Under the pieces are notes generated by a model. The model was not told the origin of the DNA. It did no database searches and was given only the letters and a program-made list of their open reading frames with translations. A DNA stretch of 64,000 nucleotides from Corynebacterium urogenitale. GTDB taxonomy: Bacteria; Actinomycetota; Actinomycetes; Mycobacteriales; Mycobacteriaceae. The stretch covers positions 930,001-994,000 of the forward strand of contig NZ_CP045032.1 of assembly GCF_009026825.1 (NCBI RefSeq), given 5' to 3'. A program made the translations under genes and the position numbers. This document shows, piece after piece, positions 18,442 to 29,050 of the stretch; positions within the stretch are counted from its first letter, which is position 1, and each line of letters opens with the position of its first letter.

Positions 18442-19205
18442 GCGTCACCACCCGTGTCATCCCATGCCTGGATGTCAAGGAGGGCCGTGTTGTTAAAGGC
18501 GTGAACTTCAAGGGATTGCGCGATGCTGGTGATCCCGTGGAACTCGCTGCACGATACGACGCTGAAGGTGCTGACGAGCTGACCTTCCTGGACGTCTCCG
18601 CGTCCAAGGAGGGGCGCGGAACGATGATCGATGTCGTCCGCCGAACTGCGGACCAGGTATTCATCCCGCTGACCGTCGGAGGCGGTATCCGCTCTGCCGA
18701 GGACGTGGATGCGCTGTTGCGCGCTGGCGCCGACAAGGTTTCAGTGAACTCCTCGGCTATCGCTCGCCCTGAGTTACTGCGGGAATTGTCCGAGCGCTTT
18801 GGAGCTCAGTGCATCGTATTGTCCGTGGACGCTCGTCGCGTTCCCGGTGGCAAACCAGGGGAGTACGAGGTCACCACGCACGGCGGCACCAAAGGCACCG
18901 GTATTGATGCCATTGAGTGGGCACAGCGTGGCGAAGAGCTGGGCGTGGGCGAGATCCTGCTGAATTCCATGGACGCCGACGGCACCAAGGAGGGCTTTGA
19001 CATCGAAATGTTGGAGGCAGTCCGCAAAGTTGTCTCCATCCCCGTCATCGCGTCCGGCGGAGCTGGCAAAGCCGAGCACTTCCCACCCGCAGTGAAGTCG
19101 GGTGCAGACGCCGTACTGGCCGCTTCCATCTTCCACTTCGGCGAAGTCTCCATTCCCGAAGTGAAGCAGGCGATGGCCGACGAGGGCATCGAGGTACGGC
19201 TGTGA
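18438..19205 (+). CDS. hisF: Imidazole glycerol phosphate synthase, cyclase subunit
   Basis: HisF closes the imidazole ring using ammonia from HisH. 255 residues, with the N-terminal [19 protein letters not shown] carrying the catalytic Asp, a phosphate motif [26 protein letters not shown], and the second half-barrel [13 protein letters not shown] and [18 protein letters not shown] overlap with impA (18438-18441) and a GTG overlap with hisI show strong translational coupling. Confidence 0.97.
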   Translation: MSVTTRVIPCLDVKEGRVVKGVNFKGLRDAGDPVELAARYDAEGADELTFLDVSASKEGRGTMIDVVRRTADQVFIPLTVGGGIRSAEDVDALLRAGADKVSVNSSAIARPELLRELSERFGAQCIVLSVDARRVPGGKPGEYEVTTHGGTKGTGIDAIEWAQRGEELGVGEILLNSMDADGTKEGFDIEMLEAVRKVVSIPVIASGGAGKAEHFPPAVKSGADAVLAASIFHFGEVSIPEVKQAMADEGIEVRL

Positions 19206-19561
19206 GTGCAACGAACCCCGCGGATTACGAACTAGACCCCGCGATCGCCTCCCGTCTGAAGCGAAACGATCAAGGCCTCGTGCCTGCTGTCGTCGTCGAT
19301 GCGGAAACAAAGGACGTGCTCATGCTGGCGTGGATGAATGACCACGCCCTGGCACACACCATCGCGGAGAAGAAGGGAACTTACTGGTCCCGATCCCGCA
19401 ACGAATATTGGATCAAGGGTGAAACCTCCGGACACACGCAGGCAGTGCGTGAAGTGCGCTTGGACTGCGATGGGGACACGATCCTTGTTGTCGTGGATCA
19501 GGTCGGAGGTGCCTGCCATACTGGCGATCACACCTGCTTCGACGCTGACAAACTCCTCTAG
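19202..19561 (+). CDS. hisI: Phosphoribosyl-AMP cyclohydrolase
   Basis: Opens the adenine ring of PR-AMP. 119 residues, the cyclohydrolase domain only, with no fused HisE pyrophosphohydrolase. Motifs: [61 protein letters not shown] with the zinc and magnesium ligands. The GTG start at 19202 overlaps the hisF stop. trpE starts 14 bases after its stop, which places the trp genes directly downstream. Confidence 0.96.
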   Translation: MSATNPADYELDPAIASRLKRNDQGLVPAVVVDAETKDVLMLAWMNDHALAHTIAEKKGTYWSRSRNEYWIKGETSGHTQAVREVRLDCDGDTILVVVDQVGGACHTGDHTCFDADKLL

Positions 19562-19575
19562 GGCACAATAAAACC

Positions 19576-21102
19576 ATGTCTGATGCTTCTCTGACGTCCC
19601 GCGAAACCTTCCGTGCACTGGCGGCGAATCACCGCGTGGTGCCTGTCGTGCGCAAGGTCCTCGCTGACCAGGAAACAGCGCTCAGCGCTTATCGCAAACT
19701 CGCCGCCGGTCGCCCCGGCACCTTTTTGCTGGAATCCGCAGCCCACGGCCAGTCCTGGGATCGATGGTCCTTTATCGGCACCGGCGCTCGTTGCGCGCTG
19801 ACCGCAAAGAATTCCGACGCCCGCTGGATGGGCGAGCCACCCGTGGACATGCCCGAGGGGATCGACCCTCTCGACGCCGTTCGCAAGACCCTCGCTGTGC
19901 TGCACACCGAGCGTATTGAGGGCTTGCCTCCCCTTACGAGCGGTCTGGTCGGCTACATGGGCTATGACATGATCCGTTACATCGAGGATCTGCCAGACAC
20001 ATGCGAGGACGACTTGCAGGTGCCCGACATGGTTCAAATGCTTGTCGACGGAATGGCTGCAGTCGATCACCACGAGGGTGTGATTTGGCTGATTGCGACC
20101 GTGGTGAATTGGGACAATTCCGACGAGCGCGTGGATGAAGCGTACGACGATGCCGTCGCTCGCATTGATGACATGGTGGAGCGACTTTCGCAGCCCGCGC
20201 GCGGTGGCGTCGAAGACTACAACACTCCGGCCCCCGACTACAGCAGGCAGAGGAGCATCGACGAGCACCTCGAACGCATCGAGGGGGTGAAGGAACACAT
20301 CCGCGCCGGTGATGCCTTCCAGGTCGTGCTCTCACAACGCTTCGAAATGCGTACGGACGTGGAGCCGCTGGACATTTACCGCATGCTGCGCGTGTCCAAC
20401 CCGAGCCCGTACATGTACATCATCAATGTGCCAAACGAGGACTTCAGCGCCACGGACTTTCACATCATCGGCTCCTCTCCGGAGTCCTTGGTCCAAGTGA
20501 AGGACGGAGAGGTCACGACCTTCCCGATCGCCGGCTCCCGCCCGCGAGGCGAAACCTATGAGGATGACCTGCAGTTCGAAAAGGATCTGGTCAACGACGA
20601 GAAGGAAAATTCCGAACACCTCATGCTCGTGGACCTAGGGCGCAATGACCTAGGACGCGTGTGCAAGCCAGGAACTGTGGAGGTGCACGATTTCCGCCAT
20701 GTGGAGCGCTATAGCGCCATCATGCACCTCGTCTCCGGTGTGAGTGGCAAGCTCGCTGAGGGTAAAACCGCAGTGGATGCCTTTGCCGCGACTTTTCCCG
20801 CAGGTACTCTCTCTGGAGCTCCGAAGCCAAGTGCAGGGAGCATCATCGATAAGTTCGAGCAGACGCGCCGTGGTGTTTACGGTGGAACCGTCGGCTATTT
20901 CGATTTCTCCGGCAACACGGATCAGTCAATCGCCATTCGCACAGGCGTGTACAAGGACGGCACCGTGTACGTCCAAGCCGGGGGTGGGATTGTTGCCGAT
21001 TCGAACCCGGTAGCCGAAGATGAGGAGACGCGAAACAAGGCAGCGGCTGTACTACGGGCAGTAGCTGCGGCAGAAACCCTGCACACTCCAGGGAGGGAGT
21101 AA
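19576..21102 (+). CDS. trpE: Anthranilate synthase component I
   Basis: Converts chorismate to anthranilate with the TrpG amidotransferase subunit, which is not in this window. 508 residues. The N-terminal half has [19 protein letters not shown], the LLES element where tryptophan binds, so feedback inhibition is likely. The chorismate-binding half shows [63 protein letters not shown] and GGTVGYFDF. It may be transcribed from the his operon or its own weak promoter; there is no leader peptide or attenuator in the 14-base gap. Confidence 0.97.
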   Translation: MSDASLTSRETFRALAANHRVVPVVRKVLADQETALSAYRKLAAGRPGTFLLESAAHGQSWDRWSFIGTGARCALTAKNSDARWMGEPPVDMPEGIDPLDAVRKTLAVLHTERIEGLPPLTSGLVGYMGYDMIRYIEDLPDTCEDDLQVPDMVQMLVDGMAAVDHHEGVIWLIATVVNWDNSDERVDEAYDDAVARIDDMVERLSQPARGGVEDYNTPAPDYSRQRSIDEHLERIEGVKEHIRAGDAFQVVLSQRFEMRTDVEPLDIYRMLRVSNPSPYMYIINVPNEDFSATDFHIIGSSPESLVQVKDGEVTTFPIAGSRPRGETYEDDLQFEKDLVNDEKENSEHLMLVDLGRNDLGRVCKPGTVEVHDFRHVERYSAIMHLVSGVSGKLAEGKTAVDAFAATFPAGTLSGAPKPSAGSIIDKFEQTRRGVYGGTVGYFDFSGNTDQSIAIRTGVYKDGTVYVQAGGGIVADSNPVAEDEETRNKAAAVLRAVAAAETLHTPGRE

Positions 21103-21108
21103 CTCCAC

Positions 21109-21798
21109 ATGGCTAAGGCTGAGCTTTCGCCCGTCGCCAAACGCAATCGACGCATCGCAATGATCCTTGTTGTCCTCGCCGCTGCGGGACTATGGGCTTC
21201 CGGACGAATGAAGTACGTGACAGCCTCGATCTTCGACGACAAGTCGGGGGATTCCGTGCGCACCCTTGCCGGCTCCGTCTGGGATCCTGCCACCACACCT
21301 TTGGCACTGGCCATGCTTGCGTGCTTGATCCTGAGCTTGGCGATGCAACCCGTTGTGCGACGGGTGCTCGGTGGCCTTGTCGTCCTGTTGGCAGCGACTG
21401 CGAGTTTCCGCTCGGTGATGTTGCTGACCTCCGATGTTGATCTCGCCCGAGTGCATGACCTGCTGGCCTCCGGTGCGGCGACGCAAAAGCAATCCGATCC
21501 GCAAACCATCGCGGAATGGGCACAAGTCGTGGACGCGCAGGTTCACTACGCGCCGGTTGTGCTGGCTATCGTTGCCGCCGCCTTGGGGGTGATCGGTGGC
21601 GTGATCCTCATCATGCGCCCAGGGGAGAAGTCCGAAGGTAATTCTCGCTACTTGACGCCCGAGGCCCGGCGCCAGAGCGTCCATGAAGACTTGGCGGCTA
21701 ACCCTGACTCCGGTCGCGTGCTGTGGGATGCCCTCGATGCGGGTGTGGATCCCACCGATAACCCCGGCGATGGCGACGATTTTTCGCCCCGCGCGTAG
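21109..21798 (+). CDS. Trp-region conserved membrane protein (TIGR02234 type)
   Basis: 229 residues with four predicted transmembrane helices near residues 15-32, 65-83, 86-104 and 145-168, and an acidic cytoplasmic tail. A membrane protein sits at the same place between trpE and trpC in Mycobacterium and many other actinobacteria (TIGR02234); its role is unknown. GGAGGGAG lies 8 bases before the ATG. The stop of trpE is 6 bases upstream, so the two are co-transcribed. Confidence 0.88.
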   Translation: MAKAELSPVAKRNRRIAMILVVLAAAGLWASGRMKYVTASIFDDKSGDSVRTLAGSVWDPATTPLALAMLACLILSLAMQPVVRRVLGGLVVLLAATASFRSVMLLTSDVDLARVHDLLASGAATQKQSDPQTIAEWAQVVDAQVHYAPVVLAIVAAALGVIGGVILIMRPGEKSEGNSRYLTPEARRQSVHEDLAANPDSGRVLWDALDAGVDPTDNPGDGDDFSPRA

Positions 21799-21879
21799 GG
21801 CGATAGGGTAGAGGTCGTACATCCGTGTGACGATGGTTACACTGTTGAAGCTGTCGTCGACGAGAGGCAGGAACAATAA

Positions 21880-22701
21880 ATGACCTCACCGACCAACACC
21901 GTGCTGGATTCCATCATTGCCGGAGTCCTCGAGGATCAAGCTAAGCGCGAAGCCGAGATCCCATTCAAGGAAATCAAAGCAATGTCGCTGGACGCGCCCG
22001 CTCCGCGCGACGCCTATGCAGCACTGAGCAACAACAATGTTTCCGTGATTGCCGAGGTGAAGCGTGCGAGCCCGTCAAAGGGCGATCTGGCCTCAATCCC
22101 AGAGCCGGAAGAGTTGGCAGCGGCCTACGAGGCAGCGGGTGCGTCAGTGATCTCCTGTTTGACTGAACAGCGCCGCTTCAAAGGATCATTGAAGGACTTC
22201 GACGCGGTGCGTCGCAGCGTGGATATTCCTATGCTGCGCAAGGATTTTTGCGTGAATCCGTACCATATTCACGAGGCCCGTGCTCACGGCGCTGACGTCA
22301 TTTTGCTGATCGTGGCTGCCCTCGAGCAGGAGCGCTTGGAGTGCCTGCTGGATCGCACCGAATCGTTGGGTATGACCGCCCTCGTTGAAGTCCACACCGA
22401 GGAAGAAGCGGAGCGGGCTGTCGCCGCAGGCGCGAAAGTCATCGGAGTCAATGCTCGTAATCTCAAAACTCTAGAAGTGGATACGGGAACCTTCTCCCGT
22501 ATCGCACCGGGATTGCCGAGTGACGTGATCAAGGTCGCGGAGTCTGGAGTTCGCGATAAGCGCGATCTGCTGATGTACGCCGGTGCAGGTGCGGACGCGA
22601 TCCTCATTGGGGAGGGGCTCGTAACGGCAGGTGATCCGGGGGCGAAGTGTAAGGAATTGGTGACCGCTGGTCAGCATCCATCGTGCCCTTCCAAGAAGTA
22701 A
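21880..22701 (+). CDS. trpC: Indole-3-glycerol phosphate synthase
   Basis: Cyclises CdRP to indole glycerol phosphate. 273 residues, monofunctional, with no fused TrpF domain. Motifs: [67 protein letters not shown] strand ([14 protein letters not shown]) and [12 protein letters not shown]. The ATG has AGGAA upstream. A TACACT at 21838-21843 may be a -10 box, giving a short 30-base leader, so trpCBA could be transcribed separately from trpE. Confidence 0.96.
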   Translation: MTSPTNTVLDSIIAGVLEDQAKREAEIPFKEIKAMSLDAPAPRDAYAALSNNNVSVIAEVKRASPSKGDLASIPEPEELAAAYEAAGASVISCLTEQRRFKGSLKDFDAVRRSVDIPMLRKDFCVNPYHIHEARAHGADVILLIVAALEQERLECLLDRTESLGMTALVEVHTEEEAERAVAAGAKVIGVNARNLKTLEVDTGTFSRIAPGLPSDVIKVAESGVRDKRDLLMYAGAGADAILIGEGLVTAGDPGAKCKELVTAGQHPSCPSKK

Positions 22702-22716
22702 CAGCCCTGTAGCGGG

Positions 22717-22722
22717 TAAAGT
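22717..22722 (+). promoter_or_regulatory. -10 box of trpB (leaderless)
   Basis: TAAAGT, 7 bases before a GTG at 22730, and no ribosome site. It lies in the 28-base gap after trpC and favours GTG 22730 over the in-frame GTG at 22721. Confidence 0.6.
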
Positions 22723-22729
22723 GGGGCGG

Positions 22730-24022
22730 GTGAGTAGCAAGTTTGAGATCAATCACGCCAAGAATGCCGATGCCCAAGGGAACGCCCTTCCCACGGTCGG
22801 TCAGATCTTGGCCACCCCTACCCATCACGAGCCAGACGCCACCGGGCACTGGGGAGAGTACGGCGGGCGGTACATTCCTGAAGCCCTCATGGGGGTGATT
22901 GATGAGATCACGGACGCATGGGCGAAAGCCAAGGCTGATCCCGCTTACCTTGAGGAGCTCGATGAGCTCCACCGCACCTACTCTGGTCGTCCATCGCCGC
23001 TGTATCACGCGGCGCGGTTTTCCGAACGCGTCGGCGCCGACGTGTGGCTCAAGCGAGAGGACCTGAACCACACGGGTTCCCACAAGATCAATAATGTCTT
23101 GGGGCAGGTTCTGCTGGCCAAGCGTATGGGGAAAACCAAGGTTATTGCGGAAACCGGTGCGGGGCAGCATGGTGTGGCAACCGCCACCGCTTGTGCGCTC
23201 ATGGGCATTGAGTGCCGTATCTACATGGGCGAGGTCGATGCTCTGCGTCAGGCTCTGAATATCGCACGTATGCGCCTGTTGGGAGCAACAGTGGAGGTCG
23301 TGACTATCGGCTCCCGCACGTTGAAGGATGCCATCAACGAGGCGATGCGCTACTGGGTCTCCAACGCGGATGACACTTACTACTGCTTCGGTACTGCGGC
23401 TGGTCCGCACCCCTTCCCGCAGATGGTTCGCGACCTCCAGCGCATTATCGGTGTGGAAGCACGCCAGCAGTTCCAGGCCGAGACAGGTAAGCTTCCCGAC
23501 GCAGTGTTGGCCTGTGTCGGCGGAGGTTCCAACGCCATTGGCCTGTTCCACGCCTTCATTGAGGATCTAAGCGTGAAGATCATTGGTGCCGAAGCCGCAG
23601 GCGATGGTGTGGAAACTGGCCGCCACGCTGCCCCTATCGCGATGGGGCTGCGAGGGGTCTTCCAAGGCTCCTACGCTGACCTCATGCAGAACGAGGACGG
23701 CCAGATCATCGAGTCCCACTCCATCTCTGCTGGTTTGGACTACCCGGGCGTGGGACCCGAGCACACTGCACTGCACGATGAAGGCCGTGCCGAGTATCTC
23801 CCCATCACGGATACGGAGGCTATGGATGCCTTCAAGCTGTTGTGTGAAACCGAGGGAATTATTCCAGCCATCGAGTCCTCGCATGCGGTTGCTGCTGCCG
23901 TGAAGGTCGCTGAGCGTCAGCCGGGCAGCAGCCTCATCATCAATATCTCCGGCCGAGGCGATAAGGATGTCGACCAGGCAGCCAAGTGGTTCGGCATGAA
24001 GCTCAAGGAGGAGGAAAAGTAA
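22730..24022 (+). CDS. trpB: Tryptophan synthase beta chain
   Basis: Condenses indole with serine using PLP. About 430 residues. Motifs: [39 protein letters not shown] (the PLP lysine), [23 protein letters not shown] (phosphate loop) and [17 protein letters not shown] prefer GTG 22730 because TAAAGT ends 7 bases before it. The gene ends in TAATG, where its stop overlaps the trpA start by one base. Confidence 0.96.
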   Translation: MSSKFEINHAKNADAQGNALPTVGQILATPTHHEPDATGHWGEYGGRYIPEALMGVIDEITDAWAKAKADPAYLEELDELHRTYSGRPSPLYHAARFSERVGADVWLKREDLNHTGSHKINNVLGQVLLAKRMGKTKVIAETGAGQHGVATATACALMGIECRIYMGEVDALRQALNIARMRLLGATVEVVTIGSRTLKDAINEAMRYWVSNADDTYYCFGTAAGPHPFPQMVRDLQRIIGVEARQQFQAETGKLPDAVLACVGGGSNAIGLFHAFIEDLSVKIIGAEAAGDGVETGRHAAPIAMGLRGVFQGSYADLMQNEDGQIIESHSISAGLDYPGVGPEHTALHDEGRAEYLPITDTEAMDAFKLLCETEGIIPAIESSHAVAAAVKVAERQPGSSLIINISGRGDKDVDQAAKWFGMKLKEEEK

Positions 24023-24804
24023 TGCGTTCCCCAAGCTCTCGTTTGGCTCAGGTATTCCTCGATGCCAAGGCCGAAGGCCGGGCTGCTTTCGTCGGCTACC
24101 TTCCCGCTGGATTCCCCACACTGGAGGAGTCCAAGCAGCGCCTGCGTACCCTGGCTCAGCACGCCGATCTCATCGAAGTTGGCATCCCCTTTACCGATCC
24201 GATGATGGACGGCCCCACGATCCAGCACGCCGCTGACATCGCACTGGCCAATGGCTTTCGGGTGAAGGACACGATCGAGGCAGTCCGAACCGTCACGGAG
24301 GCGGGTGGCAATGCAGTGATCATGTCCTACTGGAACCCTGTGCTGCAGTACGGTCCCGAAAAATTTGCTGAAGAACTCGCAGCAGCCGGTGGCCTTGGAA
24401 GCATCATTCCGGACCTTTTGCCGGAGGAGGCAGGCCGTTGGGAAAAGGCATGCCTCGATAACGACCTTGATCCCGTGTACCTCGTCGCGCCATCGACGAC
24501 GAAGGAACGTATGACCATCACCGCCGATGCCGGAGGCGGTTTTATCTACGCCGCCTCTCACATGGGTGTCACCGGAGCTAAGGAGCAGGTTTCCTCCTCT
24601 GCAGAAGAGCTTGTGGCTCGCGTGCGTGAAGCCACCGACCTGCCGGTAGCCGTGGGCTTGGGCGTGCGCAGTGGTGAGCAAGCTGCGACCATCGCAGCCT
24701 TCGCCGATGGCGTCATCGTGGGCTCCGCGCTCATTCAGGCAGTGGAGTCGGGCACGCTTGAGGAGCTCGCTGCAGAGCTTGCCGCTGGTGTTCGTCAGAA
24801 CTAA
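24022..24804 (+). CDS. trpA: Tryptophan synthase alpha chain
   Basis: Cleaves indole glycerol phosphate to indole, which tunnels to TrpB. 260 residues. Motifs: [30 protein letters not shown] (catalytic Glu and Asp), [38 protein letters not shown], and [11 protein letters not shown]. The start ATG overlaps the trpB stop and has AAGGAGGAGG just upstream inside trpB, so expression is tightly coupled. An open frame extends 36 bases further upstream but is not needed. Confidence 0.97.
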   Translation: MRSPSSRLAQVFLDAKAEGRAAFVGYLPAGFPTLEESKQRLRTLAQHADLIEVGIPFTDPMMDGPTIQHAADIALANGFRVKDTIEAVRTVTEAGGNAVIMSYWNPVLQYGPEKFAEELAAAGGLGSIIPDLLPEEAGRWEKACLDNDLDPVYLVAPSTTKERMTITADAGGGFIYAASHMGVTGAKEQVSSSAEELVARVREATDLPVAVGLGVRSGEQAATIAAFADGVIVGSALIQAVESGTLEELAAELAAGVRQN

Positions 24805-24879
24805 GAGACTGGCGCTGGAGCTAACGAGCGTTCGTCTGAACGAGCAGGCGCCCGCCAAACCGAAGGAGATTGTCGGACT

Positions 24880-25863
24880 GTGAATGCGATGACCTTAGCC
24901 GCAATCCCCTCGCCGCCCCAAGGCGTGTGGGAGCTAGGTCCACTGCCAATCCGCGCCTACGCCCTGTGCATCCTCACCGGAGTGATCGTAGCCTACTTCT
25001 GGGCCCGAGCGCGTTATGCGAAGCGAGGCGGCGACCCTGAGGTCGTGATCGACGCACTCCTCGTGGCCGTGCCCGCGGGCATTCTCGGCGGGCGCCTCTA
25101 TCACGTGATCACGGATCATCATCGCTATTTCGGCGAGGGTAAGAATCCGCTGGATGTCTTCAAGATCACCAACGGTGGCCTCGGTATCTGGGGTGCGATC
25201 GTCCTCGGAACACTAGCCGTGTGGGTGCTGTTCCGCGTGAAGAAGCTCCCTCTTGCTCCTTTCGCCGATGCCGCCGCCCCGACCATCATCCTCGCCCAGG
25301 GAATCGGCCGACTGGGTAACTGGTTCAACCAGGAGCTCTACGGTGGCCCATCGGACGCACCCTGGGCACTGGAGATTTACCGCCGAACCAACGAGACGGG
25401 TCTCACTGACCAGATGAACGGCACCTCCACGGGCGAGGTCATCGCCACAGTGCAACCGACCTTCCTCTACGAGCTCCTGTGGTGCTTCGCGATGTGTGCC
25501 GTGATCGTGTGGGCGGATAAGCGCTTCAGGCTGGATCGCGGACGCGTTTTCGCCCTCTACGTCATCCTCTACACGCTCGGCCGCTTCTTTATCGAGAACA
25601 TTCGCACCGACCCGGCGACGACTGTCTTTGGTGGCATCCGTATCAACGTTGTCGTCTCTGCTGTGGTGTTCCTCCTCGCCCTAGTGGTCTTCCTCTTCCT
25701 CAGTAAGAAAGCGCGGGAAGAAGGCCCAGCCGATACTTCGTGGATCGAGCGATCTCAAGTCCGCGCTGACGTCGATGAGGAAGAAAACAGGGGAACAGCA
25801 GAGCAGCCCAAGAAGGACAACCGAGGGCGGCCCACAGGGAAAGAAAAAGCACAGGAATCCTAG
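24880..25863 (+). CDS. lgt: Prolipoprotein diacylglyceryl transferase
   Basis: Integral membrane enzyme that transfers diacylglycerol to the lipobox cysteine; its substrates in this window include the lipoproteins at 5786 and 32773. 327 residues, about seven membrane helices. Motifs: [42 protein letters not shown] (the Lgt signature), [11 protein letters not shown] and [12 protein letters not shown]. The C-terminal 70 residues are a charged cytoplasmic tail rich in Lys and Glu. GTG 24880 has AAGGAG 11 bases upstream. Confidence 0.96.
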   Translation: MNAMTLAAIPSPPQGVWELGPLPIRAYALCILTGVIVAYFWARARYAKRGGDPEVVIDALLVAVPAGILGGRLYHVITDHHRYFGEGKNPLDVFKITNGGLGIWGAIVLGTLAVWVLFRVKKLPLAPFADAAAPTIILAQGIGRLGNWFNQELYGGPSDAPWALEIYRRTNETGLTDQMNGTSTGEVIATVQPTFLYELLWCFAMCAVIVWADKRFRLDRGRVFALYVILYTLGRFFIENIRTDPATTVFGGIRINVVVSAVVFLLALVVFLFLSKKAREEGPADTSWIERSQVRADVDEEENRGTAEQPKKDNRGRPTGKEKAQES

Positions 25864-25892
25864 GTTGAAGCGACGCACACGTAGGCCTGTTG

Positions 25893-25898
25893 TATCCT
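25893..25898 (+). promoter_or_regulatory. -10 box of pyk (leaderless)
   Basis: TATCCT, 7 bases before the pyk GTG. No ribosome site lies between, in a 42-base gap after lgt. Confidence 0.65.
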
Positions 25899-25905
25899 CG
25901 GTGAG

Positions 25906-27330
25906 GTGAACAGAAGAACCAAGATTGTGTGCACCCTCGGCCCGGCCGTCGCTTCCCAGGAGAAGATTCTGGAGCTAGTGGAATCCGGCATGGATGTTGC
26001 CCGCCTGAATTTCTCCCACGGCGAGCACGCCGACCACGAGCAGAACTACAGGTGGGTTCGCGAGGCCTCCGACAGCACCGGCCGTGCTGTCGGCGTGCTG
26101 GCTGACCTCCAAGGACCGAAGATTCGCCTCGGGCGTTTCCGCGAAGGTGCGACGATCTGGGCCAACGGTGAGACCGTTCGCATTACCGTCGACGATGTAC
26201 CCGGCACCCACGACCGCGTGTCCACGACGTACAAGGGACTGGCCCGCGATGCCCGTCCAGGGGATCGGCTCCTCGTGGATGACGGCAAGGTGGCCCTCAT
26301 CTGTAAAGAAGTCGATGGCAACGATGTTGTGTGCGAGGTCGTCGAAGGCGGCCCCGTGTCCAACAACAAGGGTGTGTCTCTGCCCGGCATGAACATCTCC
26401 GTACCTGCACTGAGCGAAAAGGATCGAGAGGATCTGCGTTTCGCTCTGAAGCTGGGCGTCGACTTCATCGCTTTGTCATTCGTGCGTTCCCCAGCCGATG
26501 TGGAGCTGGTACACGAAATCATGGACGAGGTGGGTCGTCGCGTGCCGGTCATCGCCAAGTTGGAGAAGCCGGAGGCCGTCGATGCCCTCGAGCCGGTGAT
26601 CCTCGCCTTCGACGCTGTGATGGTTGCTCGTGGCGATCTTGGCGTGGAAGTGCCACTGGAGGACGTGCCACTGGTGCAGAAGCGTGCCATCCAGATTGCT
26701 CGTGAGAATGCCAAGCCGGTGATTGTGGCAACTCAGATGCTGGATTCCATGATTGAGAATTCCCGCCCCACCCGTGCGGAAGCATCTGACGTGGCTAATG
26801 CTGTGCTCGACGGCGCGGATGCCGTGATGCTCTCCGGCGAAACGTCCGTGGGCAAGCACCCAGTGACCACGGTGAAGACGATGGCGAGGATCGTGACTGC
26901 CGCCGAGATTGATGGCGAGGTTCCGCCGTTGACTCACCGTCCACGAACCCGACGTGGCGTCATTACTTATGCTGCGAAGGATATTGGTGAGCGACTCAAC
27001 GCACGGGCTCTCGTGGCTTTTACTTCCTCCGGCGATACCGCCAAGCGCGTGGCGCGTCTGCGCTCCCGGCTGCCGCTGCTCGTCTTCACTCCGCAGCAGG
27101 AGGTGCGCTCACAGCTGGCTTTGACCTGGGGCGTGGAGACTTTTCTAGTCGATGATGTGAGCTCGACGGACAAGATGATGAAGTCCCTCGATGAGGCGCT
27201 CTTGGCCATGGAGGAGTACAACTACGACGACATGATGGTCGTGGTTGCGGGTTCTCCTCCAGGAATCTCCGGCAATACCAACATGATCCAAGTGCATCTG
27301 TTGGGTCAGGAGCACGTGCGCCAGCCATAG
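25906..27330 (+). CDS. pyk: Pyruvate kinase
   Basis: Transfers phosphate from PEP to ADP in the last step of glycolysis. 474 residues. Motifs: RRTKIVCTLGPAV at the start, MDVARLNFSHGEH, ADLQGPKIRLG, VIAKLEKPEAV (catalytic Lys), MVARGDLGVEVP, ATQMLDSMIENSRPTRAE, and DGADAVMLSGETSVGKHP. The C-terminal regulatory domain is present. The start GTG is set by the -10 box, giving a leaderless mRNA. The lgt-pyk order is shared with other actinobacteria. Confidence 0.97.
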   Translation: MNRRTKIVCTLGPAVASQEKILELVESGMDVARLNFSHGEHADHEQNYRWVREASDSTGRAVGVLADLQGPKIRLGRFREGATIWANGETVRITVDDVPGTHDRVSTTYKGLARDARPGDRLLVDDGKVALICKEVDGNDVVCEVVEGGPVSNNKGVSLPGMNISVPALSEKDREDLRFALKLGVDFIALSFVRSPADVELVHEIMDEVGRRVPVIAKLEKPEAVDALEPVILAFDAVMVARGDLGVEVPLEDVPLVQKRAIQIARENAKPVIVATQMLDSMIENSRPTRAEASDVANAVLDGADAVMLSGETSVGKHPVTTVKTMARIVTAAEIDGEVPPLTHRPRTRRGVITYAAKDIGERLNARALVAFTSSGDTAKRVARLRSRLPLLVFTPQQEVRSQLALTWGVETFLVDDVSSTDKMMKSLDEALLAMEEYNYDDMMVVVAGSPPGISGNTNMIQVHLLGQEHVRQP

Positions 27331-27385
27331 TGCTGTAGGACGTGTACTGAGGTGCTTTCCCACAAAGCCAACTGGCCTGCGGGGG

Positions 27386-27682
27386 TTATGCCGTTGCGAG
27401 GTAGATCTGCGGCAGGAAAGCAAAGAAGAGGATCGAAACAGCCGAAGCGATGAGAAACACGAGGGCGTAGCGGTTCTCATCGAACCCACTGCGGCGATAA
27501 ATAACAAAAGCGGCACCGAGCGCGATCGCGATGAAGACGATCGCTAGCGGAACGTACAGTCCCGCCAACCCCGTGTAGAACGTCAGTAGAGCGATCCCGT
27601 AGGAGGCTGCGAAGCCTCCCGCGATACCGGCTACCGCAGCGAGCGCGCTCTTGAGAATCGTCCACGTGGATTCAGGAAACAT
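27386..27682 (-). CDS. Small membrane protein, three helices
   Basis: 98 residues with hydrophobic segments near residues 10-32, 36-58 and 72-94. I do not recognise the family. The start is uncertain: ATG 27682 avoids overlap with the upstream amidohydrolase, while an ATG at 27703 would overlap it by 16 bases. No good ribosome site is visible for either, so it may depend on coupling to the upstream gene. It is convergent with pyk. Confidence 0.65.
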   Translation of the reverse strand: MFPESTWTILKSALAAVAGIAGGFAASYGIALLTFYTGLAGLYVPLAIVFIAIALGAAFVIYRRSGFDENRYALVFLIASAVSILFFAFLPQIYLATA

Positions 27683-27687
27683 GCGGG

Positions 27688-28947
27688 TTAGTTTACCCGC
27701 CATAAGTAACTGAGCACACCAGCGGTCGCTGCCTCCACTCCACGCGTCACCATCCCTGGTACCGGCACAAAATTACTCGAATGGTTACCGGGCACGTCCT
27801 TGCCGGATTCCCAGAGTTCACGGTCTGTCACGCCGATGGTCCAGAAGATATATGGAACTTCAAAGTGACGTGGGATTTCGCTGAAGTCCTCGGATGCTGT
27901 CCACGGCTCGGCATCGGCTGAATCGGGGCCGAAGGTGGCGTCGAAAACGGGGCGAACCTGCTTGAACGCGGACGGGGAGTTATCCGTCAGCTCGCCGTGC
28001 GCGGAGTATTCGATGTCCGGCGGAGTTGTGCACCCGGACGCGGCGCACTCTCCGTGAACGACGCGTTCGATGGCGGCGTAGGTCTTGTCGCGCACGTCCG
28101 TATCGTAGAAACGGCAGTTGAGCACGAGCGTGGCTGTATCCGGGATGGTGTTGTTCGTGTGCCCGGCGATGAGGGAGCCGACCGTGATGACAGCAAAGTC
28201 ACTGGGGGCGACCTCGCGGCCGACGATGCCCTGGAGGCGCACGACAATCATCGCTGCCAGATAACCAGGATCCAGCGAGAGGTGCGGCGAGGAGCCGTGA
28301 GCGGACTTTCCGTGGAGAGTGATGGTGATCGTATCGCAGGCTGTGAGCACCGGTCCTGGAGCGGTGAAGACAGTGCCAGCAGGTCCGGCGACGATGTGCT
28401 GGCCTAAGCACACATCCGGGGTGGGGATCTTTGAGGCTAGGCCGTCATTGATCATGTTGTTTGCGCCCTGGGTGACTTCCTCTGCAGGCTGAAAGAGGGC
28501 AATGAATGTGCCTTGCCACTTATCCCGAGAAGCATCCATCACGGCGCAGGTGCCAAGCAGTGAGGCAGCGTGGTGATCATGGCCGCAGGCGTGCATGACG
28601 CCCTCGTTGACAGAGGCATAGGGCAGCCCCGTGGTTTCCTCGACAGGGAGGGCATCGAAGTCCGCGCGGAAGAGGACTGTTGGTCCCTCGCCGTTGCGGA
28701 ATACTGCCGTGATGCCGTGGCCGCCGATGCCAGTGGTGACTTCGCAATCAAAGTTTTTGAGCTTCTCTGCGATGTAGGCTGCGGTTTTTTCCTCTTGCAG
28801 GGACAGCTCTGGGTGGGCATGGAGCCATTCGTAGGCTTCATCTACCCATTTCAGGTCCACGCGGGGTTCTTTTAAGAACTCGCTGATGGCAGCGGCGTTC
28901 GCGGCGCTATCGGGCAGTGCAGATGCGGAAGACTCGGAAAACGACAT
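27688..28947 (-). CDS. M20-family amidohydrolase
   Basis: A metal-dependent amide hydrolase similar to hippurate or N-acyl amino acid hydrolases. 419 residues. Motifs: WLHAHPELSLQEEKTA, FRADFDALPVEE, MHACGHDHHAAS (metal ligands), FQPAEEVTQGANNMI (catalytic Glu region), a dimerisation lid with HGKSAHGSSPHLSLD, and a final ASEDFSEIPRHFEVP metal site. No signal peptide. The substrate is not predictable. ATG 28947 is preceded by TAGACT with 7 bases between, so leaderless. Some such enzymes in skin corynebacteria release odorants from acyl-glutamine; that link is only a possibility. Confidence 0.92.
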   Translation of the reverse strand: MSFSESSASALPDSAANAAAISEFLKEPRVDLKWVDEAYEWLHAHPELSLQEEKTAAYIAEKLKNFDCEVTTGIGGHGITAVFRNGEGPTVLFRADFDALPVEETTGLPYASVNEGVMHACGHDHHAASLLGTCAVMDASRDKWQGTFIALFQPAEEVTQGANNMINDGLASKIPTPDVCLGQHIVAGPAGTVFTAPGPVLTACDTITITLHGKSAHGSSPHLSLDPGYLAAMIVVRLQGIVGREVAPSDFAVITVGSLIAGHTNNTIPDTATLVLNCRFYDTDVRDKTYAAIERVVHGECAASGCTTPPDIEYSAHGELTDNSPSAFKQVRPVFDATFGPDSADAEPWTASEDFSEIPRHFEVPYIFWTIGVTDRELWESGKDVPGNHSSNFVPVPGMVTRGVEAATAGVLSYLWRVN

Positions 28948-28954
28948 GATTCCG

Positions 28955-28960
28955 AGTCTA
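28955..28960 (-). promoter_or_regulatory. -10 box of the M20 amidohydrolase (leaderless)
   Basis: TAGACT on the minus strand, 7 bases before ATG 28947. Confidence 0.65.
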
Positions 28961-29050
28961 GTCCTCAGCATGTGGCACATCGCCAGGGGACTGTTTGGCG
29001 TGAGCGCGGAAGAGCATGCAGTAGCCCAAAGGTTTTTAGCTCAAGACACT

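Noticed and set aside
19562..19575. Attenuator or leader peptide before trpE
   Set aside because: The gap after hisI is only 14 bases, too short to hold one.
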